Of a stretch of DNA of 40,980 bases, positions 31,606-39,138 are shown piece by piece. The notes beneath the pieces are model-generated. The model saw only the letters and a list, made by a program, of their open reading frames with translations. It did not search any database and was not told the origin of the DNA. The position numbers and the translations under genes are program-made. The first letter of the stretch is position 1, and each line of letters begins with the position of its first letter. This DNA comes from Candidatus Sulfopaludibacter sp. SbA3 (GTDB lineage Bacteria; Acidobacteriota; Terriglobia; 2-12-FULL-54-10): NCBI GenBank assembly GCA_945865705.1, contig CAMBEY010000002.1, positions 1 through 40,980 on the forward strand, written 5' to 3'.

Positions 31606-31645
31606 AACGATGGTTCGTTTAACAAACTTTCAGGAGGGGAAAATC

Positions 31646-32143
31646 ATGTTTCGTAAAGCTTGTTTGGGAGTGGCCTTGATGGTATTCGCCGCCGCTGGTC
31701 TGCGTGCGCAGAGCAGTATCGAGCTGAAGCCGACGCAGGGCAGCACCGTGAGCGGGACGTTGTCAGTAGCGACGATGGGGAAGGGAGTTCACTTCACCGG
31801 TACGATCAGCGGGCTCGCGCCGGGAAAGCACGGATTCCACATTCACGAAAAGGGCGACTGCAGCGCACCGGACGGCACCAGCGCGGGTGGGCATTTCAAT
31901 CCCGACACGAAGCCTCACGGCGCTCCGGATGCCGCGGAGCATCATGCGGGCGACCTCGGTAATATTGAGGCCGCAGCCGATGGCACGGTGAAGGTCAACA
32001 TGCACGTGAATGGCTTGACGCTTGGCACGGAAACGAACTCAGCCAAAGGCAAAGCCATCATCATCCATGCTGGCGTTGATGATTTCACGACACAGCCAAC
32101 GGGCAATGCCGGCGCGCGCCAGGCTTGTGGCGTCGTAATGTAA
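31646..32143 (+). CDS. sodC: Cu/Zn superoxide dismutase, soluble periplasmic form
   Basis: This 165-residue paralogue of the preceding gene starts at the ATG at 31646 after CAGGAGGGG. The signal peptide ends GLRAQ, so the enzyme is free in the periplasm instead of lipid-anchored. All copper and zinc ligands are present (HIHEKGDC, GGHFNP, KPHGAP, EHHAGDLGN, IIIHAGVDD), as is the second disulphide Cys (ACGVV). The two genes differ in N-terminus and surface residues but align through the whole domain, a tandem duplication. A strong terminator follows. Confidence 0.95.
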   Translation: MFRKACLGVALMVFAAAGLRAQSSIELKPTQGSTVSGTLSVATMGKGVHFTGTISGLAPGKHGFHIHEKGDCSAPDGTSAGGHFNPDTKPHGAPDAAEHHAGDLGNIEAAADGTVKVNMHVNGLTLGTETNSAKGKAIIIHAGVDDFTTQPTGNAGARQACGVVM

Positions 32144-32172
32144 ATGCCAGGCAAGAAATTATTGTAATTTCG

Positions 32173-32203
32173 GTCTTGAACTAGTGTTGAACTGTGTTGA
32201 ACC
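32173..32203 (+). repeat. Three tandem copies of a GTsTTGAAC unit
   Basis: GTCTTGAACTA, GTGTTGAACT and GTGTTGAACC follow each other directly, just before the sodC terminator. Confidence 0.75.
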
Positions 32204-32243
32204 AGGGGAGCGGATCAGTCTGACCGCTCCCCTGGTTTATTTT
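32201..32243 (+). terminator. Terminator of the sodC pair
   Basis: The 13-bp stem ACCAGGGGAGCGG (32201-32213) / CCGCTCCCCTGGT (32224-32236), with additional TCA/TGA pairing in the loop, is followed by TTTATTTTT. Confidence 0.9.
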
Positions 32244-32262
32244 TGAATCGGCAAGGCATTTT

Positions 32263-32340
32263 CTAGAAACGTGCACCTAAAATCCAATTGAAGTTATTTC
32301 TGCCATCCGATGTCCTCACAATATCCTCTTCTTCTGTGAA
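32263..32340 (-). pseudogene. Possible remnant of an outer-membrane beta-barrel C-terminus
   Basis: On the minus strand a 25-codon open stretch reads FTEEEDIVRTSDGRNNFN and then WILGARF before a TAG. The pattern 'RTSDGRNNFNW.LGARF' with terminal Phe is that of the last strand of Acidobacteriota outer-membrane barrel proteins. An in-frame TAG at 32341-32343 cuts it off upstream, and no complete gene can be assembled there. The region is short, so chance similarity is possible. Confidence 0.35.
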
Positions 32341-32343
32341 CTA

Positions 32344-32728
32344 GTCCATCCTTCGGTGGTCGCGCGGGGTCCGGCACCGCCGCCTCCCAATGCTCCAATT
32401 GTATGAACCATCGGAGTTACCCATCGTGGGTACGATATTGAATAGTTTGGCTCAAACCCGAGCTAAAACTTTATCAGTTACCCCGCCAGCATGGGGCCGA
32501 TTTGAGTAGCCCGCGCCTACGGCCATTAACGCAAAATATTGTGTTCATTTTGGTATATTCCACCTTATACTGTACCCTCATCGGAAATCTGAGGCTGCAG
32601 GCAGACCGCTTGAGCGGCAGTTGGGGCCGTCAATATGTAGCAAGCTGTTTAGATTCATTTGGTTACCGTATATATTCGTGGCCTGCGAGATGAGATCAGG
32701 ATTTCGAGAAACACTTCCGAGGTGAGTC
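32344..32728. other. Gene-free stretch upstream of smc
   Basis: No supported gene is found. The sequence is less GC-rich than its surroundings. A -10-like TATACT (32566-32571) after TTCATT (32544-32549, 16-base spacer) could be an smc promoter, but the -35 is poor. Confidence 0.4.
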
Positions 32729-35700
32729 GTGCTGAAGCTCCAAAAAGTTGAAATGCTTGGGTTTAAGTCGTTTGCCGACGCCACCCAGATCGAATTCCAT
32801 GGCGCCGGTGTGGCCGCCGTGGTGGGACCGAACGGCTGCGGGAAAAGCAACATCGCGGATGCCATCCACTGGGTGCTGGGCGAGCAATCTGTGAAAACCC
32901 TGCGCAGCTCCAAAATGCAGGACGTGCTATTCAGCGGCACCCCGCAGCGTCGCGCAACTGGCCTGGCGGAGGTCAAGCTGACCTTGGTGGACCCGGAAGC
33001 CAGAGCCTTGGCTGAGACTTTGCCGATGATCGCTCCTGCGGCCAAGCAGCAACCAGAAGATGCGGAACTGGCGGAGGAATCTTCGTCCGCCAACGAGCAA
33101 GTGGCCAAACTGAAAACGGATGGAGTCATCTCCGTTGCGCGCAGACTGTTCGCTTCAGGTGAAAGCGAATACCTGATGAACGACCGTATCTGCCGCCTGC
33201 GCGACATTCAGGAACTGTTCCTCGGCACCGGATTGGGCCCGGACTCCTACGCGATCATCGAGCAGGGCCGCATCGGACAAATCCTAAGCGCGAAGCCTTA
33301 CGAGCGCCGCGGGCTGATTGAAGAAGCCGCCGGCATCACCAAATTCAAAGCCAAGCGAAAGCTGGCTTGGGCCAAGCTGGAATCTTCGAAACAGAATCTG
33401 GCGCGTGTCAGCGACATTCTCGAAGAAGTCGGCAAGCAAGTGAACTCGTTGCAGCGTCAGGCAGCGAAGGCTCGCCGGTACAAGGAATTATTCGAGCAGG
33501 TACGAGTCCAACTGCGTGGCATTCTGTTCAGCAAGCAACGCCAGAAAGATGAAGAGGCCAGCGGACTGGCCATCGAACTTGGGGCACTGCGGCGAGCGGT
33601 CGAAGACCAGGCCGCACAAATAGGGGTCCAGGAGCGCACTCAGCAGGAATCACACGCCACGCTCGATCAACGGCAGAGTGAATTGCGCGATGCGACGGAG
33701 CAGCGCTCCAGCCTGCTGCTTGCCGCCGAGCGTGCGCGCGGACAGGTGGCCAGTCAGCTTCAGCAGTTGCAATTCCTGACCCGCCGCATTGAGGAAGCTG
33801 CCGCGGAAGACACCCAGTTGCAGACACGCTTGGAAGTATTGCAAACGGAGCGGGCGGAGTGTGCCACGTTGCTGGCTGGTATTGAGGCCGAGCGTGATTC
33901 GTTGCTGGCACGGTTGCAGGACTGGGAGCGGCGCGCGCGTGAATGCCAGAGCGAACTGCAACAGGGGACGACCCGTCTGGAGCAGATTCGCATCGAGATG
34001 CTGAACGCCGTCGGCGAGTGTGCCACGCTGCGCAATCAAGTTTCCCAGATCGAACAATTCCTCGCGCAGACCAGTCGGCAGACGGCGCACGCGGAAAAAC
34101 AGGCTGCCGAGCTGGAGTCGTTGCGCGAGGCCGCCGATGGGCGTCGCCGCGACACGGACGAGCGCGTGGGCCTGCAAAAACTGGAACGCGAAAATTTGTC
34201 CAGCCGCCAGCGGGAGCTGGAAGGAACACTTCGCGCGCAGAGGGAACTGGAATCCCAGACACGCGCGGAACTGGAGCGTTCACGCACGGAGCTGGCCAGC
34301 GAGCGGGCCCGGCTCATTTCACTCAAAGAGATTCTTGACCGGCACTCCTACGCCACGGAAACTGTGCAGCGCCTGTTCGAGCTTAAGTCGGTAGAGGATG
34401 CGGGACGCGGAAAACTGGAGTCATCCGGCGTGCTCGCTGATTTCCTGGAAGTCGAACCGGCATACGAACGCGTGGTGGAGGAGTTTCTCCGTGAGGAGCT
34501 GGATTACGTTGTCGTCAGTAACTGGGATTCAGCGGAGCGCGGATTGCAGTTGCTCAAAAATGAAGTTCCCGGTAGAGCGGCGTTCATTTTACACGACCAG
34601 CAAATTGACTCCACTGCCGGATTGCAGAGCGCATTAGCTCCCGAGACGCCAGGAATTCTGCGGCCACTGGCCAGTTGTGTCCGCTTCCTCAATGGGTTTT
34701 CCAGCGCACCGGCCGGATTGCTGCCCAAACTTAACAATTGTTATTTGGTGAGCGATGCCGAAGCTGGGCGCACCCTGGCAGCGAAGCATCCCGAGAAGTT
34801 TTTTCTGACGGGCGAAGGCATCTGGTTCCAGGGCGCCATGGTGTCCGCCGGCAAGACGGATAGCCAAGGCCCGCTCGCGCTGAAGCGCGAGATGCGCAGC
34901 CTGGAACGTGAAGTGGAATTGCACGTGGAAACGGAAGCTCAACTCACCGTTTCACTGAAGGAAACGACGGAGATCATCGGACGCACGCAAACTGAGTTGA
35001 ATGAAGTGGGAATCAGGGAGCGCGAGAGTGAGCGGGTGCTCATGCACGCGGAGCGCGATCTGCGCGAGGCGGCAGAGGAAGAGGCTCGCGTTGCCGGTCG
35101 CAGTGATCTGATCGCGTTGGAATTGGATCGTCTGCGCGCAGAGACTAAAAGTGCGCAAGAGCAGTTGGCTCAGGACACGCAAAGCATCGCCGCCAAGGAA
35201 AAGGCCCGGTTAGAGCTGGAGGAAGAAAACACCACGATCATGGCCGCGACTACGCAACTTCGGCAACAGGTGGAAGAGGCGCGCGCCGTGGAGGGAGATC
35301 TACGGGGACGGCTGGCAGCACTTGAGGAGCGTCGTCGAGCCAGCGCAAGTTCGGTGTCTCGTTTGGATCAGACGCTGCGGGAAGTTTCCGGGCGCCGCAC
35401 CGAGATCAGCCAACAGACCGGGGAGTGGGGTACGCAGCGAGTAAATACCGAGGAAAACAATCGACGCCTGGAGGAAGAAATCACCCAGGCCGCCGAGCGA
35501 TGTGAAATTCTCTCGCGCCACATCGAAGAGTTGCACACAACCAGCGCTCAGTTGCGTGAGCAGCTAGCCGCGCTCGATCAGCATTTGCATCAAACGCGAC
35601 TGGAGTTGGAGATTGTCCGCGAAAAACGCAGCGGGGCCGAAGTGCAGATGGCCCGGCTGCAATCCGAGCTCGATCACTTGCGCGAGACCTGCCGCATCGA

Positions 35701-36481
35701 ACTCCAAGTGGAGCTGGAAGTGCTGTTAGCCGAAGCCGCGACGGAGAATCTTCCACTGCTGCAAGCCGAGGAGTTGTTGGTTGCCGAGGAAAATTGGTTG
35801 CAGTTGCGAACCAAGCTCGACAATATGGGCCCCATCAACATGATGGCGCTTGAGGAGTACGAGGAGTGCAAGACGCGCCACACCTTCCTCGAACAGCAGC
35901 GCCAGGATTTGCTCGACTCGATTCGTGATACGACCATGGCCATTCAGGAGATTGACGAAATATGCAATCGCCAGTTCACTGAAGCGCTGGGAATTATCGG
36001 CGCGCACTTCCAGGAGACATTCACGCAACTCTTCGGCGGTGGCCAGGGCATGCTGCGGCTGATTCAGACCGAAGACATGAAGGACGCGAGCGAAGCTGGC
36101 ATTGAGATTGTGGCCCAGCCGCCGGGCAAGCGCTTGCAGAGCGTGCTGCTGCTCTCAGGCGGCGAGAAGGCAATGACGGCGATGGCGCTGCTGCTGGCAA
36201 TCTTCCGCTACAAGCCAAGTCCGTTCTGCGTTCTCGACGAAGTCGACGCGCCGCTGGACGAAGCCAACATCGGTCGCTTCACGCAGATGGTCCAGCAGAT
36301 GAGCCGCAATACGCAATTCATCTTGATCACGCACAGCAAGCGAACCATGAGCGTGGCGTCCGTGTTGTATGGAGTAACGATGCAGGAGCCAGGCGTGTCG
36401 AAGATCGTCTCGGTGCGCTTCAATCAACATGCGCTTCCGGCAGCCCCGAGTTCCCGCCTGCTGGCCGAGGCGGTAGCGTAA
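32729..36481 (+). CDS. smc: Chromosome segregation ATPase SMC
   Basis: This 1250-residue SMC protein folds and segregates chromosomes after loading at ParB-parS. The Walker A motif GPNGCGKSN lies at 33-41, followed by HWVLGEQSVKTLRSSKMQDVLFSGT. Long coiled coils surround a hinge at about 550-700 (GVLADFLEVEPAYERVVEEFL...LVSDAEAGRTLAAKHPEKFFLTGEGIWFQGAMVSAG). The C-terminal head has LLSGGEKAMTAMALLLAI and Walker B FCVLDEVDAPLDEANI. The GTG start has GAGGTGAG close upstream and fits family N-termini. Odd is an acidic Ala/Glu-rich insertion of about 40 residues (91-131) in the N-terminal head, ahead of ARRLFASGESEYLMN. scpA and scpB are not in the window. Confidence 0.97.
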   Translation: MLKLQKVEMLGFKSFADATQIEFHGAGVAAVVGPNGCGKSNIADAIHWVLGEQSVKTLRSSKMQDVLFSGTPQRRATGLAEVKLTLVDPEARALAETLPMIAPAAKQQPEDAELAEESSSANEQVAKLKTDGVISVARRLFASGESEYLMNDRICRLRDIQELFLGTGLGPDSYAIIEQGRIGQILSAKPYERRGLIEEAAGITKFKAKRKLAWAKLESSKQNLARVSDILEEVGKQVNSLQRQAAKARRYKELFEQVRVQLRGILFSKQRQKDEEASGLAIELGALRRAVEDQAAQIGVQERTQQESHATLDQRQSELRDATEQRSSLLLAAERARGQVASQLQQLQFLTRRIEEAAAEDTQLQTRLEVLQTERAECATLLAGIEAERDSLLARLQDWERRARECQSELQQGTTRLEQIRIEMLNAVGECATLRNQVSQIEQFLAQTSRQTAHAEKQAAELESLREAADGRRRDTDERVGLQKLERENLSSRQRELEGTLRAQRELESQTRAELERSRTELASERARLISLKEILDRHSYATETVQRLFELKSVEDAGRGKLESSGVLADFLEVEPAYERVVEEFLREELDYVVVSNWDSAERGLQLLKNEVPGRAAFILHDQQIDSTAGLQSALAPETPGILRPLASCVRFLNGFSSAPAGLLPKLNNCYLVSDAEAGRTLAAKHPEKFFLTGEGIWFQGAMVSAGKTDSQGPLALKREMRSLEREVELHVETEAQLTVSLKETTEIIGRTQTELNEVGIRERESERVLMHAERDLREAAEEEARVAGRSDLIALELDRLRAETKSAQEQLAQDTQSIAAKEKARLELEEENTTIMAATTQLRQQVEEARAVEGDLRGRLAALEERRRASASSVSRLDQTLREVSGRRTEISQQTGEWGTQRVNTEENNRRLEEEITQAAERCEILSRHIEELHTTSAQLREQLAALDQHLHQTRLELEIVREKRSGAEVQMARLQSELDHLRETCRIELQVELEVLLAEAATENLPLLQAEELLVAEENWLQLRTKLDNMGPINMMALEEYEECKTRHTFLEQQRQDLLDSIRDTTMAIQEIDEICNRQFTEALGIIGAHFQETFTQLFGGGQGMLRLIQTEDMKDASEAGIEIVAQPPGKRLQSVLLLSGGEKAMTAMALLLAIFRYKPSPFCVLDEVDAPLDEANIGRFTQMVQQMSRNTQFILITHSKRTMSVASVLYGVTMQEPGVSKIVSVRFNQHALPAAPSSRLLAEAVA

Positions 36482-36492
36482 TTCATGCAAAC

Positions 36493-37056
36493 TTAGGACG
36501 GCCTGCTTAGTTTCTTCAAAGCAGAGATCAAGTCAGTGCGCGTGAAGACGCGCCGCTCTTCGAGTTGCTTGATGAGGCCGCACCAAAGCGCCGCGGTTAG
36601 CTCGTGTCCCTTGGGCGTGTCTCCCGCCTGTAGCAGTTGATCGAGAAGCTCGCGCGGATTCGCGGCGCTAGAATTCTCTAAACCTCCCGTTCGTGTTCCC
36701 ATTACATCCTCAGCGGATGCCGCGCCCTGTCGATGGCCCGAAAAATCACGACCCCAGAAATCAATTGATTCGACGAACTCGATTCCCGACTCGTGATACC
36801 CAGGGTGCGAGTCCGATGGTAGGTGCCAGGCGATGCGAAACGGCGTTTGGCGGCATGAGCTAAGATTCATTACGTTGCCCTTGGAGCTTCCATCAAGAGG
36901 CCGTCGGCTGCGAAGATGTGCGCCATGGCGGGAAATATGAACCGTAGACACAATCTCTTTTGCAGCCGTCCCTCCAGTGTGATCCTCCACCACTAGCATT
37001 AGATTGTGCCGCGCCGGAATACGCTCGCTACGCCTGTTCTTGTTGGATGCTTTCAT
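36493..37056 (-). CDS. PilZ-domain protein (putative c-di-GMP receptor)
   Basis: In this 187-residue protein the N-terminal 110 residues resemble a PilZ domain: an Arg-rich RRSERIPAR at about 8-16 in the position of RxxxR, then VHISRHGAHLRSRRPL in the position of the (D/N)xSxxG motif (here HISRHG), and ending GIEFVESIDFWG. The motif lacks the canonical Asp/Asn, so c-di-GMP binding is plausible but not certain. The C-terminal 60 residues are helical and unknown. Its ATG overlaps the stop of the upstream gene in an ATGA arrangement, indicating translational coupling. It ends 11 bases from smc in convergent orientation. Confidence 0.7.
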   Translation of the reverse strand: MKASNKNRRSERIPARHNLMLVVEDHTGGTAAKEIVSTVHISRHGAHLRSRRPLDGSSKGNVMNLSSCRQTPFRIAWHLPSDSHPGYHESGIEFVESIDFWGRDFSGHRQGAASAEDVMGTRTGGLENSSAANPRELLDQLLQAGDTPKGHELTAALWCGLIKQLEERRVFTRTDLISALKKLSRPS

Positions 37057-37679
37057 ATCACCTGCTTAAGTTTTTCAAAATCCATTCCTGGTTTAGGAAT
37101 AAAGCTTCCGTCCCCGTTGCCAGCATTCCGTTGCGCGGCTTGCAACGCCAGATTGCACTTGGCAAATCCTTTTTCCTCCAGCACAAGAAAAGTTGCCGCA
37201 ATGACAGCCAACAAAGCATGGTGCCGATCGGGAAGGCGTGCCTGGGCGAAAGCCGTGGCAAAAGGAATACCGATACTCGCCTCCAATGTAGAGGCCAGAC
37301 CAGAAGCAGCCACCACGATGTCATCAACCAACAAAGGGGGTTCCGGGAGGCATGGTGAGGAAGCCGCATCCTCGAGCAAGAGGGGAATTGGCGAATCAAT
37401 GAAACGAAGCTCCACTTCAAAACACGATGCATGCCGCTTGCTGCGAGTAACGCCGGCGACGCGGCAGCGGGCAATGCCATCCAAAAAGGGGGCGGAGATA
37501 ACGAGCTGAATCCCGCGCTCAAAAGGGTTCACGGATATTGCCCGAAGCATGCGATCCGTGCAGGTAACGGCACGGGCGTAGTAGTTGAGCGTAATGCCAT
37601 TGCTAAAACGGCAACTCATCCGGATGGGCACCGGAGAGGTTCGAAAATCCCGAGAAAAATCGGCAGCCAACTTTTTCAT
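37053..37679 (-). CDS. Degenerate PilZ-like protein
   Basis: In this 208-residue protein residues about 15-105 have the strand pattern of PilZ domains (VPIRMSCRFSNGITLNYYARAVTCTDRMLRAIS...FERGIQLVIS...IARCRVAGVTRSKRHASCFEVELRFID). There is no RxxxR or (D/N)xSxxG motif, so it would not bind c-di-GMP in the usual way. The C-terminal half is helical (HHALLAVIAATFLVLEEKGFAKCNLALQAAQRNA). The start at 37679 is supported by a purine-rich AGGAATTAGG upstream; the frame extends further without support. It is translationally coupled (ATGA) to the PilZ gene downstream, so the two probably act together. Confidence 0.6.
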   Translation of the reverse strand: MKKLAADFSRDFRTSPVPIRMSCRFSNGITLNYYARAVTCTDRMLRAISVNPFERGIQLVISAPFLDGIARCRVAGVTRSKRHASCFEVELRFIDSPIPLLLEDAASSPCLPEPPLLVDDIVVAASGLASTLEASIGIPFATAFAQARLPDRHHALLAVIAATFLVLEEKGFAKCNLALQAAQRNAGNGDGSFIPKPGMDFEKLKQVI

Positions 37680-37821
37680 GAACCTAATTCCTGATCGTTT
37701 TCCTCTGCGCTGAGCGCAATGGGATGAGTCGAGAATAAGGGACAGCCGGAAATGAGCCAAGCGGAAAGAGCAATTCCGTTACAAGTCGGGTACAGGTGGA
37801 GGGGAATTTCGTCGGTACGGT

Positions 37822-38211
37822 CTAAAATTCAACGATCTGCATGGTCTGATCAATGGATACAGTCGGCATGCCCGAGGCAGGCCCAGAGTAGGTGGCAGTT
37901 ATGGTGAAGGTCTGATCGGAGATTGTAGAGGTGTAGCTGTATCCTTCACGTCCGCGTGTGTGGTCAAAGACCAGGTCGCCGATCGACTGCAACTCCTCCA
38001 GGGACGTGTAGTGTGCGTTAATAGCCCAGTACGAGCGCTCGGCTTGCGCCATGCGCAATAGATCATTCTTCACGCTGGTGATGTCGACTGCCGCCCGTGG
38101 ATTCCCAGTTCCCTGAGTAATATCGCCCGGACCCGTAAGCTGCGAGCGGTAAATGTACATGCCGATGGCCACTACGATCAGCAACCCCGCCATTCCGAAA
38201 GCTCCACGCAT
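37822..38211 (-). CDS. Pilin-like membrane-anchored protein without prepilin cleavage motif
   Basis: This 129-residue protein has the N-terminal hydrophobic helix MAGLLIVVAIGMYIYRS. A short linker is followed by VKNDLLRMAQAERSYWAINAHYTSLEELQSIGDL, a pattern typical of the alpha/beta region in type IV pilin-like and pseudopilin proteins of this phylum. The C-terminal part is beta-rich (GREGYSYTSTISDQTFTITATYSG). The G(F/M)TLxE prepilin peptidase site is absent: no Glu5 and no leader Gly-Phe. It is therefore more likely a fixed membrane protein than an assembled pilin. AGGGAGG precedes ATG 38211, so the longer frame is rejected. Confidence 0.65.
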   Translation of the reverse strand: MRGAFGMAGLLIVVAIGMYIYRSQLTGPGDITQGTGNPRAAVDITSVKNDLLRMAQAERSYWAINAHYTSLEELQSIGDLVFDHTRGREGYSYTSTISDQTFTITATYSGPASGMPTVSIDQTMQIVEF

Positions 38212-38264
38212 CGCTAACCTCCCTGCGGAAAAATCATTCCGTGCCAAACCCAAGCCGTCAGCCG

Positions 38265-38867
38265 TTAGTGCAGCTTCCAGCGATGCAGCAGCTTCCGGCA
38301 GGTGCAGAAACGGCCAAGATGAAATAGTCCGGCCTCAGCGGTTGTGAATTTCAGAATTACATCGGGCACAGGTGGATGGCCATTGCCCAGGGTGATGTGA
38401 GGCACGAAGCGTTTGTAGCTGGCCCGCCCGCGGAATCGCGTCACCCATTCCGCATCCTGGGAACGGGCAGGCTCGCCATCAGAGAAAAATGATTCCATAC
38501 CCCCCAAATCTTCCGAGAGGCTCTTTACCTCGTCCATCATCTGCGCATGCAGGCGAAATAGTTCAGGAGTCCGGGCGATCCGCAGAGAGGCCACCGCGCC
38601 ACGACCGGAGATCTTGGCAACAGACAGCGGCAGGGGCTCAGTTTCCCGAAGCGTTTTATCAAGCCGCTCGATGAGCGCAAGCAAACTGGATCGCCGCACA
38701 AATAATTGTGCGAGGCTCAGGTGTGGAACCGTCGAAGGACCAAACAGGAAACCATCCGGACGCTCGGCGTGAAGCAGGGAGTTGAGCTGGCAAACACGCT
38801 CCTGTACCTCTTCCGGTAGAAGCAGCACCACGCCCACTGCGATGATTTCCTGATCGCTGTATACCAT
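38265..38867 (-). CDS. 2H phosphoesterase, 2'-5' RNA ligase family
   Basis: This 200-residue protein has the two HxS/T motifs of 2H phosphoesterases: PHLSL (His49) and PHITL (His157). They are about 108 residues apart with the expected alternating fold between them. Family members act on cyclic phosphodiesters or RNA ends; the natural substrate here is unknown. ATG 38867 (MVYSDQE) has AAAGGGT upstream. The longer open frame upstream lacks a ribosome site and codes for unlike sequence. It heads the minus-strand run that continues with the pilin-like and PilZ genes. A TATAAT on this strand (38883-38878) lies too close to the start to leave room for the ribosome site. Confidence 0.82.
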   Translation of the reverse strand: MVYSDQEIIAVGVVLLLPEEVQERVCQLNSLLHAERPDGFLFGPSTVPHLSLAQLFVRRSSLLALIERLDKTLRETEPLPLSVAKISGRGAVASLRIARTPELFRLHAQMMDEVKSLSEDLGGMESFFSDGEPARSQDAEWVTRFRGRASYKRFVPHITLGNGHPPVPDVILKFTTAEAGLFHLGRFCTCRKLLHRWKLH

Positions 38868-39138
38868 ACCCTTTAAGATTATAGGGTACTTGAACCACGT
38901 GATGCAGCAGCGGAGAGGTGACTGTTCTGCGCCAGAACAAAACAGGCGGGAACCGAGCAAATCATTGAGACGGAGATTTCTCGAGAGTACGTTTTGGAGG
39001 GAAGGAGAATATCGAAGGCAATCTCCGAGGAATTCAGGCAAACCATCTTTTTACATGAATACAACTATTCGGTCGCTATAATTGTGCTTCAGTTCATGGC
39101 CGTGATGAGCTACAAAAGAGCGTTGGAGATTGCGACAA

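Noticed and set aside
34914..34934. parS-like GCACGTGGAAAC inside smc
   Set aside because: Only the core CACGTG and one arm agree with the two true sites; the palindrome is broken and it lies within conserved coding sequence.
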